64,000 nt of DNA from Takakia lepidozioides. Its lineage: Eukaryota > Streptophyta > Takakiopsida > Takakiales > Takakiaceae. A program made the translations under genes and the position numbers. Numbering within the stretch: position 1 is the stretch's first letter; every line of letters starts with the position of its first letter. This document shows positions 1 to 12,539 of the stretch, piece by piece. Below the pieces are notes generated by a model. That model did no database searches. It was not told the origin of the DNA and worked only from the letters and a program-made list of their open reading frames with translations. Location of the stretch: positions 46,607,053 to 46,671,052 of the forward strand of contig CM060732.1 in NCBI GenBank assembly GCA_030704615.1, in the 5' to 3' direction.

Positions 1-134
1 GTAAGTCTATTTAGGCAACTCCAACCTGTTTCGTGTAGCTACGACCTGTGCTACTTTGTCAGCACAGTATTTGGCTCTTATTCTATATTTCAGTGACAAA
101 GGTAGTTTCTGTCCCTTTGTGTCAATGGCCACAA

Positions 135-242
135 GGCTACGGCAAACAACGTCTTATGAGTACATTCTGTCCCTTTGTACTCCCCTCAAACTGGATGCGG
201 GGTCAAGGGCCACGGCTACGGCAAACAACGTCTTATGAGTAC
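135..242 (+). repeat. Two direct copies of a 29-bp motif, part of a dispersed repeat
   Basis: The motif GGCTACGGCAAACAACGTCT and the nine bases after it occur at 135-163 and 214-242, and nearly the same sequence occurs in reverse orientation at 8160-8188. Flanking sequence such as the CTGTCCCTTTGTG string is shared too, so this is a dispersed repeat and not a chance match. I see no coding capacity. It lies in what I take to be an intron of the host gene. Nothing else is recognisable in 1-361. Confidence 0.6.
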
Positions 243-361
243 GTTCTTAGTATACATTTCAGTGTGAACGGTGCTTAAGTGTTTGGGCTGATGTTTATAT
301 CTTTCTAAATGTTCTGTGCCCTAGGTTATTTAACTCCTGATTGCGTCTATTTTTGAAGTCG

Positions 362-3300
362 TAGAAGACTAAGTTGGGGACTTTTTGCCTTGGAAAGGCA
401 AAGGAGCAGGCTGCCCGTAAACAGAGAGGTGGCGGAAAGCTTGGGTTCCAAGGGGAGGGAGCGGCGGGTATTGGCAGCAAATCGAGTGGGGCTCTAGAGC
501 GACGCCCCTCTAGTGTGAGCACCGATACTGTGAATAATAATTCACGGCTTGGGCTGCCAGGGACTCCTCCTGGGACAGGTCCACTGGCTTCCTTCTTGCC
601 TGGGATTTCCCAAGCAGTGCCTCTTGCTCCTATTGGGACTCCGGCAGGTGGTGGAGCTGACCAAGTGTTTGACAAGCGGGCAAAGGTTTCAAAGTGAGTA
701 CTGAACACTTTCCAATTCCTTGCGAGCACACTTATCATGTTTCCTTGTGACCTTTCTCGACATGAGGTATTATCGATTCTGTTGGACCATTTCTTCACAC
801 AAGCTGCTTGGTGCTGGGGTCTGTGGGGCCTTGATCGTCACAACTCTTTTTTCACATACTCTTCTTGTCGTGGGCCCAGTTCAAAGCCGAGTGATTCCAA
901 TGGTCATGAGCCTTTTCAGATGATGGTCATATAAGTGTGCACCCATCGTAACCCATTCATGGTTTGTAATTTTTGCTTGCTGGTCCTCCTGTTGATCTTA
1001 TGAATCACTTCATTTCCATCTTACTAATCCTCTTTCTGCTTCACACATTCTGAGTGCCCCTCGTTTGTGACAAAATCTCTGGCTAGCTCTCATCCATCAG
1101 CCAAGTAAAGCAGAAGGGGTGACATGCTGCTGGTCTACGTCCTGAATTCTTGGATTTATGACTGTTTATAGCAGCTTCTTGGACTGAGTACAAGTATTTC
1201 TCGATCTACGGTTCTGATGCTTTCTTGTGTGTAAATAGATCTTCTCGACCCAATTCTGCATCAGGCGGGAGCTTGGGTGACAGGGAAATGGGGAGTTTGT
1301 CGGGCCCATTGGAAAGCCAAAGTCTTCCCCAGGACGGTGTTTCTGGCACTTCGCTTGCCTGGGGTGGGAGTCGCTCTACTCATCAGGTAAATTTCTGACA
1401 ACACATCTTGTGAAACCGTGTTGGACCCCCTGGAAGAATGAATGTGGAGACTCGTATTGGAGGTGGAGGCTCTAGCCTTTACTTTTGGGAGGCAAGATGA
1501 AAACTCCAGCCCTGAACCAGTCTATACAAGGCGTCATCAGAACGAACTGAATCAGCACATAGTAGAAGTAGATGAACAGAATGTATCGAGCCTGTGTAAT
1601 CCATCGTTACGGGTCAGCTCTGTACAGGATGTTACATCTCTAATTTTCCCTTCCTCTCTCACCTTGTTCATGGGGTAACCATTCTTGCATGTAGGCCAAT
1701 GAGCTCCGCACATTAGGACAATGCTATTGGCCTTATCAACTCATATTTGTCCTGGGTTGCATGGAGTTCAAATGAAAGGACTGAAGTACAAGGGCTAGCC
1801 ACAGACCAATGAAGCAAGCCAAAGTTTGTTGTTTGCAGGTGGTAAGCTTGACCCAGATTCAGCTGGAAGAGGCCATGAAGCCTGTACGATATGATGCCCC
1901 AGTGCCACAGCAGCTTCCTCTTGGAGAGCGTGGCAGCATGGTGTTGGACCCTGGGATGTCTGTAGCCTCTATGGCTGGGAAGGAGAAGATGTCTTCCTCG
2001 GGATCAGGACCGATTTGCTCGCTACTGGTTGGAGACAAGATTCAGTTTGGTGAGTTTATCTTCCCAGGAGAGAATTTCTGAGCTGGGCATGTTGTGTCCG
2101 TACGCAGTCATTGTGGTATGAGACTGAGATAGAAGTAGAAGGTTGGGGCTGAGGCTAGCTCATGTGTCTGAGTAATGCGGTTTTGCAGGAGCCGTGACAT
2201 CACCACCTCTGGCCATGTGCAACAGCCGTCCTCATACGCCTGCACTCCTTACCATAGTAGGCTCATCCCTGGGGTCGCGTGGAGATGCAGCCATCATCGA
2301 CAGTGATCTGAAGAAATCAAGGCACTTATCTGGACCTGAATCTGACGTGCCAGCCTTCACAACAAAAGGTAACTTTGGGTTTGTGTGTTACAATAACAAG
2401 ACATGAAGAGTGACATTCTTTATATGATTTTGAATGGAGTTTCATGCTACAGCAAGCTGATTTGAGTTTGTACGGCAGGCAAGCGAACACATGGGGAAGC
2501 AGACATTGGTGGGGACACAGAACTGGATACGGAGGCAGAAGCCGAAGCCGCAGCGTCAGCCGTGGCCGTGGCTGCCATCAGCAGCGATGAATCCGTGGGT
2601 AGCACGCATCATGTTGAGACCTCCATCCGAAAGTCTACCTCGTCCATAAAGAATTCCTTTGCAAGTATTGCATCCTCCCGAAGCCATAAAAGTAAGTGCA
2701 TGTAAAATTGGTACCACTAATAAATAGACATTCTGTAACTCCTCAAGGATGTGGTGCCTCGTTCACCCTTTATGCTGTTAGGATTCCTTATTGTTACCAT
2801 TGTTTCACCTATTCCATATGTTTGTAATTGGCTTGGGGTTCTTATCTGCATGTGTTCAACTGGAGCACATCTGTCAGGCATTTCTATGTTCTTTGGCACA
2901 ACTATTTACACAGGCTCAAGTTGTGAAGTGATATGTTCGTTTATCAGAATGATCTGGGTCACAGAAGTCAAGGTTTGGGTTCTTTTGTTGGTTTCTGAAC
3001 ACTCCCATCTCCTTTGTTCACCAGATAGTGGTGTGGCGATGCCCAATGCAAGACCACTGTTGATCCAAGCTCCCATGCTTGAAGATTTCATGGCAGTATC
3101 ACTTCCTGCCGATCTCTCTGTTGAGCCTACCTCAATGTCACTACGCGAATCATCATCTGCAGGTCAGGGATCTCCAGGCCTTCTTTTAGGTGGTGGTGGT
3201 GGTGGTTCTTCACCTTTCTCAAGCTTAGAGACGAGCCAAATGCTGGGTGGCCAATTATTTGGATTCACTCCCAGCAAGGAGGGTTCTTCAGGTCCTCCTG

Positions 3301-5311
3301 GTGCTCCAGAACAGGGGGCAACAAATGTTGGGCCCAGTGCGGGAGGGTGGCCACAACCACCGCAGTCAAGTGGTGATTCATTCTATGGAGGACCTCCTCC
3401 CTCAGGGTACGGTGGCCAGTTCATGAGCCCTGGTGGGGGAATCCCTGGTCTTCAAGCCCCACCCCATTTTCTGCTCTACGGTTCATTTGCTAATGCGAGT
3501 CAATTTGGCCAATTAGGGTACATGGGGTCCACATACCATCCATCTGGCAAGCAGCCTGATTGGAAGCACACTCCTGTATCATCCTCAGGTCCAAATGTTG
3601 TTGGCATGAGTGGCAGCGACAGCTTAGGTGGCTTGATGACGGGTCAACGGGGTCCAGGCAATATCCAGCGCATGGCACCTGGACCATCTATCATGCCAGT
3701 TGCGCCACCTCCAGGACCTTTTGATCTGAACTTGTCAGCACCATTTCAAGTGAGTTCATCCTACTTGTCCTTAGCAACTGGGATCAACAGCCTTGCACAA
3801 TGGGGCGTTATTGCGGACATGAGGTCACAATGGAACAGTATAGTGAAGTTGTTTTCAAAAGTTGAAGCTCTGTTGGATTTGCAGATGTATGAGCAGGGAA
3901 TGAAGAATGACAATATTGTATGCTTTGTTCCAGATTCCAAATGTGGATTCTTCTATGCAGTCTCAGTGGTCACATGCCCCACCTCCCTTGCACAGTGTAC
4001 CCATATCAGGGCCCCATATGGGTTTTTCCATGCAGCAGTCTAGATGGATTCCACACAACCTGGGGGCCCACCTACCTCATATGATAGAGAATCCCGGGGG
4101 ATTCAATTTAGTCCCCAATCCAACAAATCCGGCCAGCACGGGTGGGTTTTCATCAGTTGATGCTGCTGCCCGATTTCCGGATGAACTGGGCTTGGGTGAT
4201 ACATCCTCCTCTGGCCCCAGCAACACCTCTCCATTTGGGGCGCAGCGGGGCTCTGGCAGGGGACCTGTAAGCAGCACCACTCTATCTACGTCCTCAGCAG
4301 CTGCAGGTTAGCATTTCTGCCTTGTGTGGTCTCGTCTGTGTGGGGGCTTTTTCTCTCAGTGTTCTGGTGCTGATGAAGTAGGCAGCGTGCCTGAGGAGTG
4401 TCCCACAAGTGTGATTACTTCCATTAGCAGTGCCCAGCAAGGCAATGCACGCGCCATATGAAATGTTTGTATACGTAGTCTGTCGTAGATTCAAGTAGGT
4501 CGTTTGTTAGGTGAGGCTATTTGCACTGGCGGGGGGTGGGCATCTTTGAGCTGCTGCTGACTAGCTTTCCATGCTGCTCTAGAGTGCCTTTGTGTTGGCC
4601 GCCGTCGTTAGTAGTCGTCGCCACAATTGTTGTTAGAAAGGAATCGGCACATGGGATGGGGACCCATGGCATTTCTATGGGATCGGTCGTGTTGACAAGC
4701 AGTTTGCGGGTTGCAGTCCTGCAGAGCTGTTTACTCTCGGTGGGATTTTTTTTCTGTGGGTTTCAACAAGCCTTGGCCATTACCAAAAGGTCGGGTTACA
4801 AGTAGACTTCCATCAGCAAAAGGAGGAAAATTATACTTAATCTTGTTGGCATCTCATTGTGTTTAATGTGTATATGTTGGGAAACATTTATGCAGGCAAC
4901 AGTAAGTTGCGAAGCAGCCGACGCTCATCAAGGGTGGCCAGAGGGGGCAATGCAATAGGGGGTGGAAATGGAAGTGGGAGTGGGAATGTTGGGGCAGGAA
5001 TGGGATCTAGCTCAGGAGTGTTCAGTGGCGGGCGAACTCCGCCTAGTCTCTTCCAGCCTCAATCTCAGCTGCAGCAACAGGCCATGGGGGGTGTTGGGCA
5101 ACAACATTTGCAGTCTATTGGCTTCTCAGATCAACGGGGCCAGTCACAGGGTTTGCCAAGGGTTGGGTCAGGCAGCAGTTGGCAAGGAAGTCAAGGCCAC
5201 CGGAAAGGGACTGTGACCCAAGGGCGGCCGCCAGTGGGAGAGCGTGGTACCCCAGAGAAGATATTTGCACCATCATCAAAGTTAAAACAGGTCCAGACCA
5301 CTTCACTTTAA
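362..5311 (+). CDS. 3' exons of a conserved large streptophyte protein of unknown function
   Basis: Eight exons join in frame across GT-AG introns: about 362-693 (5' boundary uncertain), 1239-1386, 1839-2049, 2189-2368, 2479-2691, 3025-3749, 3934-4306 and 4896-5311 (TAA stop). The spliced product is low-complexity, rich in Gly, Ser and Pro, with blocks that I recognise in the same order in large uncharacterised land-plant proteins: KIQFGAVTSPP, AEAEAAASAVAVAAISSDES, SLPADLSVE, PGGIPGLQAPPHFLLY, GKQPDWKHTP and FPDELGLGD, then a short basic tail. From memory the land-plant homologues carry a BAT2-like N-terminus, which would lie before this window. I give no gene name because I cannot check it. 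No membrane segment or catalytic motif is visible. Homology is fairly secure; function is unknown. Confidence 0.75.
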
Positions 5312-5824
5312 ACACAGTAGAGCCTCTGATCACTAAGAACAAACCAACCCCAATATCCTACATTGTCCTTGATTGTTCTGAAGAAGGTCTCTCTCTGGTG
5401 AGAATATCCCATGCAATGTACCTGAAAATAGATATTGTCTGAGGTTGCCCGCACATGGGCGAGGACCTTAAGGATCTCAAGGGCCTACCTACCCTTTGGC
5501 ACTAGAACAAAATTTAAACTCAGCGCGGGAAGCCTACCTGTGGGCAACAAACAGACAGAGAGGAATCCTAGGTTCATTTTCATTGGACAGTCCTTGGGCA
5601 TCAGAAATGGCTTTGGACACAAACCCCTCCAGTTCAGCTTCATCCAGTAGGGTCTATTCTGCTGGACTGATATTCGGACACGTGCAAATCTCTTCTACCT
5701 TTTTCCTTCAAGACTTAGCCTGTCTAACAGGACAGTATTACTTCCAAGAAGTAGCGTCGATTATGTTAGGCTATCTGGTATTAGGCATGCATTTAACTGA
5801 CCCCACCATTTGACCTTGAATTCA
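5312..5824. other. Intergenic, nothing recognised
   Basis: This is the stretch between the stop codon of the host gene and the 3' end of the LINE remnant. It probably holds the 3' UTR of the host gene. I see no poly(A) signal that I would trust, no RNA gene and no repeat. Confidence 0.4.
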
Positions 5825-7291
5825 TTACTTTGAGAGCTTAAGGGAGGTATGCCGAACTTGCCCTGAACAGCTAACAGCTTCATTAGCTGTTTTGGAACAA
5901 GCCGACATTCTTTCTTTGAGCACCGCGACCTGAATGGATTCTAGAGAATTAGCATGATTGAAATTGTCGACCCACACATCAGATGCGTACTCGAAGGCTG
6001 GCCTCATAACATTGCAGAGCATGGTCCTTTTAACTTTAGTATTAAACCCTCTGCAGTTGAAAAAATTAGTGAGACCCAAAGCTTTGTGTTTAGCTGATTG
6101 AATCACTTTTTGTATATGCGCATCCCAGTTACAGTTGGAAGGAAACTCAACACCAAGATATGTGTAGGTCCCGTACATGTATCTCTGCACATTAGCTTCT
6201 AGCCTCCACAGGTCAAAGATCCTCTTCGTACTGTTAATCAGCCGGCTCCTATGGTGGAATCACCCACCTGTAGCCCAAACCCCTCTTTCCATCTGTTCAA
6301 GAAGCTGATTAATGAAAACATTGAAGAGGAGTTGCGAGAGGGTACAACCTTGTGCTACACCTTGATCAATATCAATATCAATATCAATATCTGGACCTCT
6401 TCCTTCTTGAATTTTTCTGTGTGCCACTTTCGAATTGAACGTTTCTCAGATGTCTTGGTGTTAAGAAAACGCCTTTTGATCCCAGTCTATACAAGAAAGT
6501 AGTCAGAGGACTGTTCTATCGACCGCTACTTTGGCACACTGGGGACCAACTCCTTGTCCACTACAAGATAATCCACAATGTCCCTTTCACAGTTTGAGAT
6601 TTTCTTGAGTCCACTGCAAGGGTCTTCTATGGACCTCTTGTTCAAGGTCAGAAGCTGAAGTTCTACCACCAAATTGATGTCCTTCTCATTGGAATGCAGC
6701 CCATTCTTACCAAAAAACCCTATGACATTGTCTAGTTGTAGACCCTTCCGCACCCTCCCCCACCAAGACCACATGGCATTTGGTGAGGAACTTAGCAGTT
6801 CAGCTTGACGTCTTGGAAGGCTTTATGAATGTCAACACTGGTCCCTCGGTAGCATGTAGATGCAGCCCCCAAAGAGATCCTTAACCTCACGCCACCCTTC
6901 AATTTCAGTCTCAGCCAGAAACTATGTTCATACCGAAGTTCCTTGGTGATAATCTCACAATTATCACAGATTAAATCATGGACAAAGATTCCCACACCTT
7001 TCTAACCACTCTTAGCAGAGGCCGCCTTGAGGGCATACATCTTACGAAATAGCCAACGACATTCTCAAGTAGGTAGTCTGGAGTTTCCGATGCGTTCTGC
7101 CCAGGGAAAATGTGAATGCCGTTTGCTTGAAGAACTTGTCCCACTTCAAAAAAAATTCTTTGGTTACTTCGCCCACAGAAGTTAAAGGTCAGCAGACGCT
7201 TTATGCGTATGAATTGTCTGAAGTCTAGGTGGCTTTTGAATACTCCTATATGCAATTCTGCATTGGTGGGTTGCTTATAGGCTTTGATCAT
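5825..7291 (-). pseudogene. Decayed non-LTR retrotransposon (LINE) with AP-endonuclease and RT fragments
   Basis: Read on the minus strand, pieces of one LINE ORF2 appear in the right order but in changing frames. An endonuclease core lies at about 6790-7200, with the GVGIFVHD block typical of APE domains. An endonuclease C-terminus containing DNVIGFFGKNGLHSNEK lies at 6526-6774. An RT block reading QGVAQGCTLSQLLFNVFINQ lies at about 6280-6385. The RT C-terminal block TYTYLGVEF...CNWDAHIQKV followed by MRPAFEYASDVW lies at 5825-6190. The catalytic FADD segment expected between the last two blocks is missing, so the copy is internally deleted as well as frameshifted. It cannot be active. The exact ends of the element are not visible. 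Confidence 0.75.
6365..6391. repeat. (ATCAAT)n microsatellite
   Basis: Four and a half copies of ATCAAT lie inside the decayed LINE, just upstream of its surviving RT block on the minus strand. Confidence 0.85.
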
Positions 7292-7559
7292 CTGGTGTAG
7301 ACGTTGAGGATTGGCATGCCATATGCTTCATTCACTTGTTGATCAATCCCCGCACGCGTAGGTACATCTGCTTCTTCTGGGGCAACCTCTTCCAGGGCTT
7401 CAAGCGGATTGGATACTTCCAGTGTAAAATCCACATCTTGACTGTCTTCCTCGGACGCCTCATTGAATCGCCAATGTCTACAACTGCTCTCCAACCAGTC
7501 CAAGGTCGAACTTCTCTGAGATACTTTGAAGTGAATCTCTTCTTGTAGTATTCTTAGAC

Positions 7560-9280
7560 ATTGTTACCTGCAATGCACCTCTGACACCAAGTCTTGAGGT
7601 TGTGCCATCAGCCCCATAATCCATGCCAAATTTGAGCAAGTAGTTTTAAATGACACATCATCAATCCTGGGATTCACCCCAAAACCTGCACCTGAAGCTC
7701 TAGCTTTGGCATAACAGGTTCCAGGAATCACCCTGCGCAGTGCGGACAGTATTCAATGCAGCAGTGTCACGTGAATTTTCATAATTGGCAGGCTAGATAT
7801 TTAAACACAAGGGAAAACCCTAGCCAGGTGCCAAGCATGCCCGACAGAGCATGCAACTACCCACTTTGAGTGGAGGGGCTGGCCCCAAGCAATAGGGATC
7901 CGCTTTTCACCATTCAGAGATCATCACTCCAAGGGAGCTGCAGGGAATGGCCCGCATAGACATATTCTAAAGAGGGGAAGGCTCCATTTTCTCCAACTAA
8001 ATTCAATGTACTACCTTACCCGAAGTAGAGTGCTTCAGTCAAGACCAACATAGGCACAAGGTCACATGGCCAGCATTTAGTCGCAGAGACATGTATCTGC
8101 TCCCACATCAAGTCCACCCCATGGCAATAGGTATCCTAGTGGGCAGAGAGAGAGAGAATGTACTCATAAGACGTTGTATGCCGTAGCCCCGTGCCCAGTT
8201 TGAACAGAACACAAAGGGACAGAAACTCTTTTTGTCAGGTGCTGACACCGGTAGTATGACTTACCTAAATAGACCACTGATCGGAGTTTTCCAGAAATCC
8301 CTTCATACAAACATCAATTTGCTGTGTGTGATTTGCCCAATAAGAGACCCCGAAAGGGCCTGGCTTTTGGCTCAGCCTCGATATTGCAAAGTTGGGAGAG
8401 AGATAAAGAGATAGGGCTTGTCTCGTCATGACAAGGAAGGGTGTGTCAGGACTTGACCAGATCAGAAAGTTTTTTTAAAAAAACCAGGATAAAACAGCCT
8501 TAAATTGCAAGGCACCATCACCCTACTCCTAAACCAGTCTTGCTCCTGAGTTGCTTCAGACCTCTGGGTGATTGGGGTGGGTGGTGGGGTTTGTTATAAA
8601 CCCTTCAAAAAGCCACCTTTCTCCATAGTGGCAGACATCATACTGAACAATATTTATGTTCACCGTACTGTCATACTGGGATTTCCAGAAATCCGAAATT
8701 TGTGCTTTTTAGCATGTAGACTGTAGGTCAGTGACCTCCAAGTCAGCCTTAGCCTTTACAAAACCAGTGCTTGCTTAAAATCATAAAGATCTCTGCCCAC
8801 CGTAAGTGTCTGAGCAAAGTACTTCTCTGTGAGGATAATTCGGTTTCATCAAAGTAGCGTCAACACAATTACTTCCCTGAAAATCACATGTTTCAAAACT
8901 GAGACAAATCCAAGTCTTCCACCATAGCCTGAATGGGGTACCGCCATGTCTTAAAACGAAACAAATACAGTATTCTAAATGAAACCACTCAGCTGGGCTG
9001 TAAACTGAGATTGAGAGGGGGCAAATGTCCCTCACAGAAACATGAAGCTGTCGTGAAGCGTTGTACCAGGCAGTGGCTGCCTCATGCGATACGCGATTTC
9101 CGTTATCTATCCAATGTATTCCGGAGCAGAACTTACATGTGTAGCTTAGAGACCTATGAAAGGTGAAGGACCCTCACCTGTGCCCATCCCAAAAACCACT
9201 ACATCCAACAGAAGGCGTGTTAGTGAGGATGCACGAGGTGAGTAGCAGGTCTTCACACTTGCTATTGCTCTCCAACATAT
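7560..9280. other. Non-coding stretch with one inverted dispersed-repeat copy
   Basis: I see no supportable gene here. The only structured feature is the 8160-8188 reverse copy of the repeat found at 135-163 and 214-242, preceded by a short GA run at about 8148-8157. Small open frames exist but none shows a domain or homology. Confidence 0.4.
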
Positions 9281-9282
9281 TA

Positions 9283-9783
9283 TCACGGGCACACAGAGAA
9301 CGACAAATGAGTCGTAGAATCAAAGTGGGGGAGACACCCACTCATGTCGTACACAGCGGTGGGAAAGCAAGTGAAAGATTGCAAGAGTAATAGTAAAGGT
9401 GTGACATTGCGCAGAACCTTGAAAGTTTGAGGCAGACCATTCTGCGACATTGGGCATATCCGTTCACACAACAAGAAGTAATTGCAAAGCACTTGCAAGG
9501 GCTGAGTGTAATTTCCTGTTCGTGTCAACAAGTGAGCCATGACGTCCCTATAACTGCATAGGGAGCTCAACCAACACAATGAAGGCAAGGTTGCGTTGCT
9601 GGCAGCAGACCTGTTGAAAATCTCTTGAAGGCAAAGCTTGGGGAGCGGTGTACCCGACACTTTGCCTGTAGTGTCAGGTAGCTGCCATTCGTACTCAAAC
9701 AGCTTTTGTAACTGAAGACTAAATTGGCAAGGGTTCTGAAAACCTAAATTCAAACCAGCACATGGGCACACAATAAATCCCAC
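9283..9783 (-). CDS. Unrecognised 166-codon open frame, possible exon
   Basis: An open frame on the minus strand with ordinary amino-acid composition, containing stretches such as LQKLFEYEWQLPDTTGK and LLTRTGNYTQPLQVLCNYF. I recognise no domain. It could be one exon of a minus-strand host gene together with the 10113-10697 frame, or simply a chance open frame. No convincing splice sites join the two by eye. Confidence 0.2.
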   Translation of the reverse strand: MGFIVCPCAGLNLGFQNPCQFSLQLQKLFEYEWQLPDTTGKVSGTPLPKLCLQEIFNRSAASNATLPSLCWLSSLCSYRDVMAHLLTRTGNYTQPLQVLCNYFLLCERICPMSQNGLPQTFKVLRNVTPLLLLLQSFTCFPTAVYDMSGCLPHFDSTTHLSFSVCP

Positions 9784-9891
9784 AAGGTCCTAGCCAGGGA
9801 ATGAATTTTGCAGCAAGTGTCTACTTGTCTGTGTCAGGACATCCATAGGGAAAAATACTATATTCCACCTGAAATATTTTACCCAAGATTA

Positions 9892-9920
9892 AAGAGAGAG
9901 GGAGAGAGAGAGAGAGAGAG
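9892..9920. repeat. (GA)n microsatellite
   Basis: A nearly uninterrupted GA dinucleotide run of about 29 bases in non-coding sequence. Confidence 0.9.
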
Positions 9921-10112
9921 CCCTCTTCCCAACGTGTTTCATCCTTGAATGACTAAAATCTGCAGGTGTACGTTGTCAAGTCATCATCATCACCACAAAG
10001 AAACAGTGGCGAGTCAGGGGCGACCATGTTTAGTAGGGCTGAAGTGGGCCAACAAGCGATGGGCCATTAACACTGGCTCTGTACTAAGCTTGGCCAGGAA
10101 GGAAATGTGTGA

Positions 10113-10697
10113 CTATATTTGATGCTCAGGGTCTCTCTCCATGAGGACATTAATGTCAAATTGTGGAACACAGCTCTCTTGCCTCACACAAGCGGTCACA
10201 CGAATGTGCCGAGTTGTGTTGACTTCTGGCATCCAATCCTCATCATATTTATTTCCGAATTTTTGACACTGCTCGTTGGAGTCGCTCCCATCAGGTTTCG
10301 TAAACAGGATCCACTGGTTTGCTTCTACTTTCCTAGTTCTCCATTTGCTCCTCCGTGGGATCCAACACCTTCGTGCCATACTAAAGACCTTCCAGTATCT
10401 CTGTGTAGCTGTGCGAGCTCCAAGAAGGTAGGCTCCTTGTGGGCCTGTGCTACTGGAATTGCATGTTTTGTCTCTCCTTTGCAGGCCGGTTTTCTGGGAT
10501 AACTTGAATGGCATGCTCAGGGGCACATGTGACTGAGCATTTGACAGATTACCAGCAGGTTTTTCCATCGGAGTTGGGTGTATATGGATTGACTGTTTCT
10601 GGGCACTCGGTTCATTTCTCTCATTTATCGCCAGATCCAACTTGGTGGTGTTTTCTTCGAGTGTGGCTTTTGAAGTAGGGAACCACCTCGCACCCAA
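10113..10697 (-). CDS. Unrecognised 194-codon open frame, possible exon
   Basis: A minus-strand open frame, rich in charged and polar residues, with stretches such as ANQWILFTKPDGSDSNEQ and FDINVLMERDPEHQ. Its length is notable for this window, but I recognise no family and see no methionine context or splice sites that decide its limits. It may be an exon of an unidentified host gene or part of a decayed mobile element. Low confidence that it is coding. Confidence 0.25.
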   Translation of the reverse strand: MGARWFPTSKATLEENTTKLDLAINERNEPSAQKQSIHIHPTPMEKPAGNLSNAQSHVPLSMPFKLSQKTGLQRRDKTCNSSSTGPQGAYLLGARTATQRYWKVFSMARRCWIPRRSKWRTRKVEANQWILFTKPDGSDSNEQCQKFGNKYDEDWMPEVNTTRHIRVTACVRQESCVPQFDINVLMERDPEHQI

Positions 10698-10699
10698 AA

Positions 10700-12240
10700 A
10701 TGGCTTTTTGAGGCTATTCTTTCAAAGGTCTTCCTTGGTGACTTCCATGATGTGCTGCTTTCCACAATTATAAAGCAAGCCCTGTAGTTTTATAATCCAA
10801 TTGATAAACAATAATTTATTTCCTTTTCCGAGCTTCTTTTCAAGCAATGTGCAATCACCCAGTCCATGACACGCGTGTATGCAAGGTGGAATGTACAAGA
10901 TTGTTCTCAGTGTAATTTTTTGTTTGGAGTGATTAGTGTTGGAGTGCAGTTTTGCATAGCTGTTTGCAGTCTGAGATTGCTTTTGCAATTTTTTCTTCAG
11001 CAAATACTACCAAATATCAATCATCAGAAAAAGGAAAGTGAATCTGTTTGCTTGGATTTCCTTTCTTGACAAATATGAGAGCATGACTACTGGGTGAATA
11101 TGGTCTTGTACTGGTGTAAGTCTTGGCGTATGTGTGCAAGCTTGCTGCCCTAGTCAAATGCAGTTGGCATCTCAAGAATGTGAAGCTCATTGCCGCTGGT
11201 TGGGTCAGCCTCAATTACAAGGTGACGATCATTGAGGGAAAGGTCTGAAGTGGACCATATGGAGGGAGGATTTGGTTCCTCAAGTGGCAGCGACAGTCAA
11301 GGTGCGTTTATAAATTATAGAGGCTTGCATCTAATTAACCTAGGGTTTCCTCCCTTCAATTCTGTTCAGTTAGATACAAGGGCCACATTACAGTCAATAG
11401 AGAGGACTGTTGATACACATTTTTTCCAGCGAGTCATAGCGAGATTCGATTGTTTGATTGCAGGAAGCAATAAATGTAAAGAGTATGGGAAGGGGAATTC
11501 GAAGAGGTTGGTGGTGGGGATACTCTGAACTCTATGAAACGAGATGGCCAAAGAGGTTCTCCTGTGTTTTGGATAGAAATTCAATGTCTGAGCAGGGTAG
11601 GAGGGGATTTTGTGGTACAAAAAATGCAAAAAGAAATGCTGGCCAACTCCTGTTTTTGTTATGAAGTTAGTCATTGTGCGTCAGATGGGGAATGAGCTGG
11701 AGGAGAATGAACCATGGGAGTATTGAGTTATCAATTGACTTTGTGATGGCTTGACACCCTGTTACCTTTCGAGCACAGCTGATGCAAGTGGGTACGTTGT
11801 GAAATGTTGTGACATATGCCCATTTCTTGTCCAGTGAACTAAAGGTTCTGGTCCTTCCTAGTTCACCTTTTGTGTTTTCAAATACAAGCTTGTCTGGAAT
11901 TTCTTGGCGCAACTTGCATACATTGTGTCTGCAGAGAAATTACTCCCTAGGTCATGCTGACCAAAGTTGAGTTAGGTCGAAGAACTGCCAAAAAATCTTT
12001 GCTCATTGGCAAGGGGCTTTCAAGCATTGATTTGATATGTCATCACGACCACTATGATGGAGGTTCTTGTTGATTGCAGCTTGGTGTATGTTTTGTAAGT
12101 AGTAAGTAGTAAGGGGCTCTTTTGTGAAAGAGACCAATTGCGAACAATAAACTCCAATTTCCAATAGAAAACTTTCCACCTTATTTTGTCAGCAGGGGTT
12201 AGCATAAGTGTGTCAACACTGATGTGAAGGTGATGTCAAC
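10700..12240. other. No gene recognised
   Basis: Short open frames on both strands overlap one another without domain signatures. I see no RNA gene, tandem repeat or terminal repeat that I can support. Confidence 0.35.
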
Positions 12241-12375
12241 AAGCGCATGGTATGTATTATGTATAGGGTAAGGCCGGAGGACGGGGGCCTTACCCGGCAT
12301 AAAGACACCGCCAAGGATTTCCTTTACCATCGACAGCTGGGATCATCTAAATCGGACGGCTCACAAGAGCAGGAA

Positions 12376-12434
12376 CCTTACGCAACATAAGGTGCCTTCC
12401 CTGGAGGAGAGGAAGAACCTTATGCGGCGTAAGG
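12376..12434. repeat. Pair of CCTTA...TAAGG palindromic units
   Basis: CCTTACGCAACATAAGG (12376-12392) and CCTTATGCGGCGTAAGG (12418-12434) are each imperfect palindromes, each followed by TGCC. A more diverged relative, CCTTACCCGGCATAA, begins near 12288. Together they look like the structured end of a small non-autonomous element, or like binding-site repeats in an LTR. I cannot assign a family. Confidence 0.5.
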
Positions 12435-12539
12435 TGCCATGCTCAGCTGGCGTGAAAATTCCTCGTGTAAGGCGCCATCCTCTCTAACTAAAAAATCCCG
12501 GCCCGGTCTTTGAGTATGTGAGTCCCACCCTAGTTTTGG

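Noticed and set aside
2751-4043. A 430-codon + strand open frame
   Set aside because: It runs through an intron and across real exon boundaries of the host gene. Only 3025-3749 is exon; the spliced frame with GT-AG sites fits the family better.
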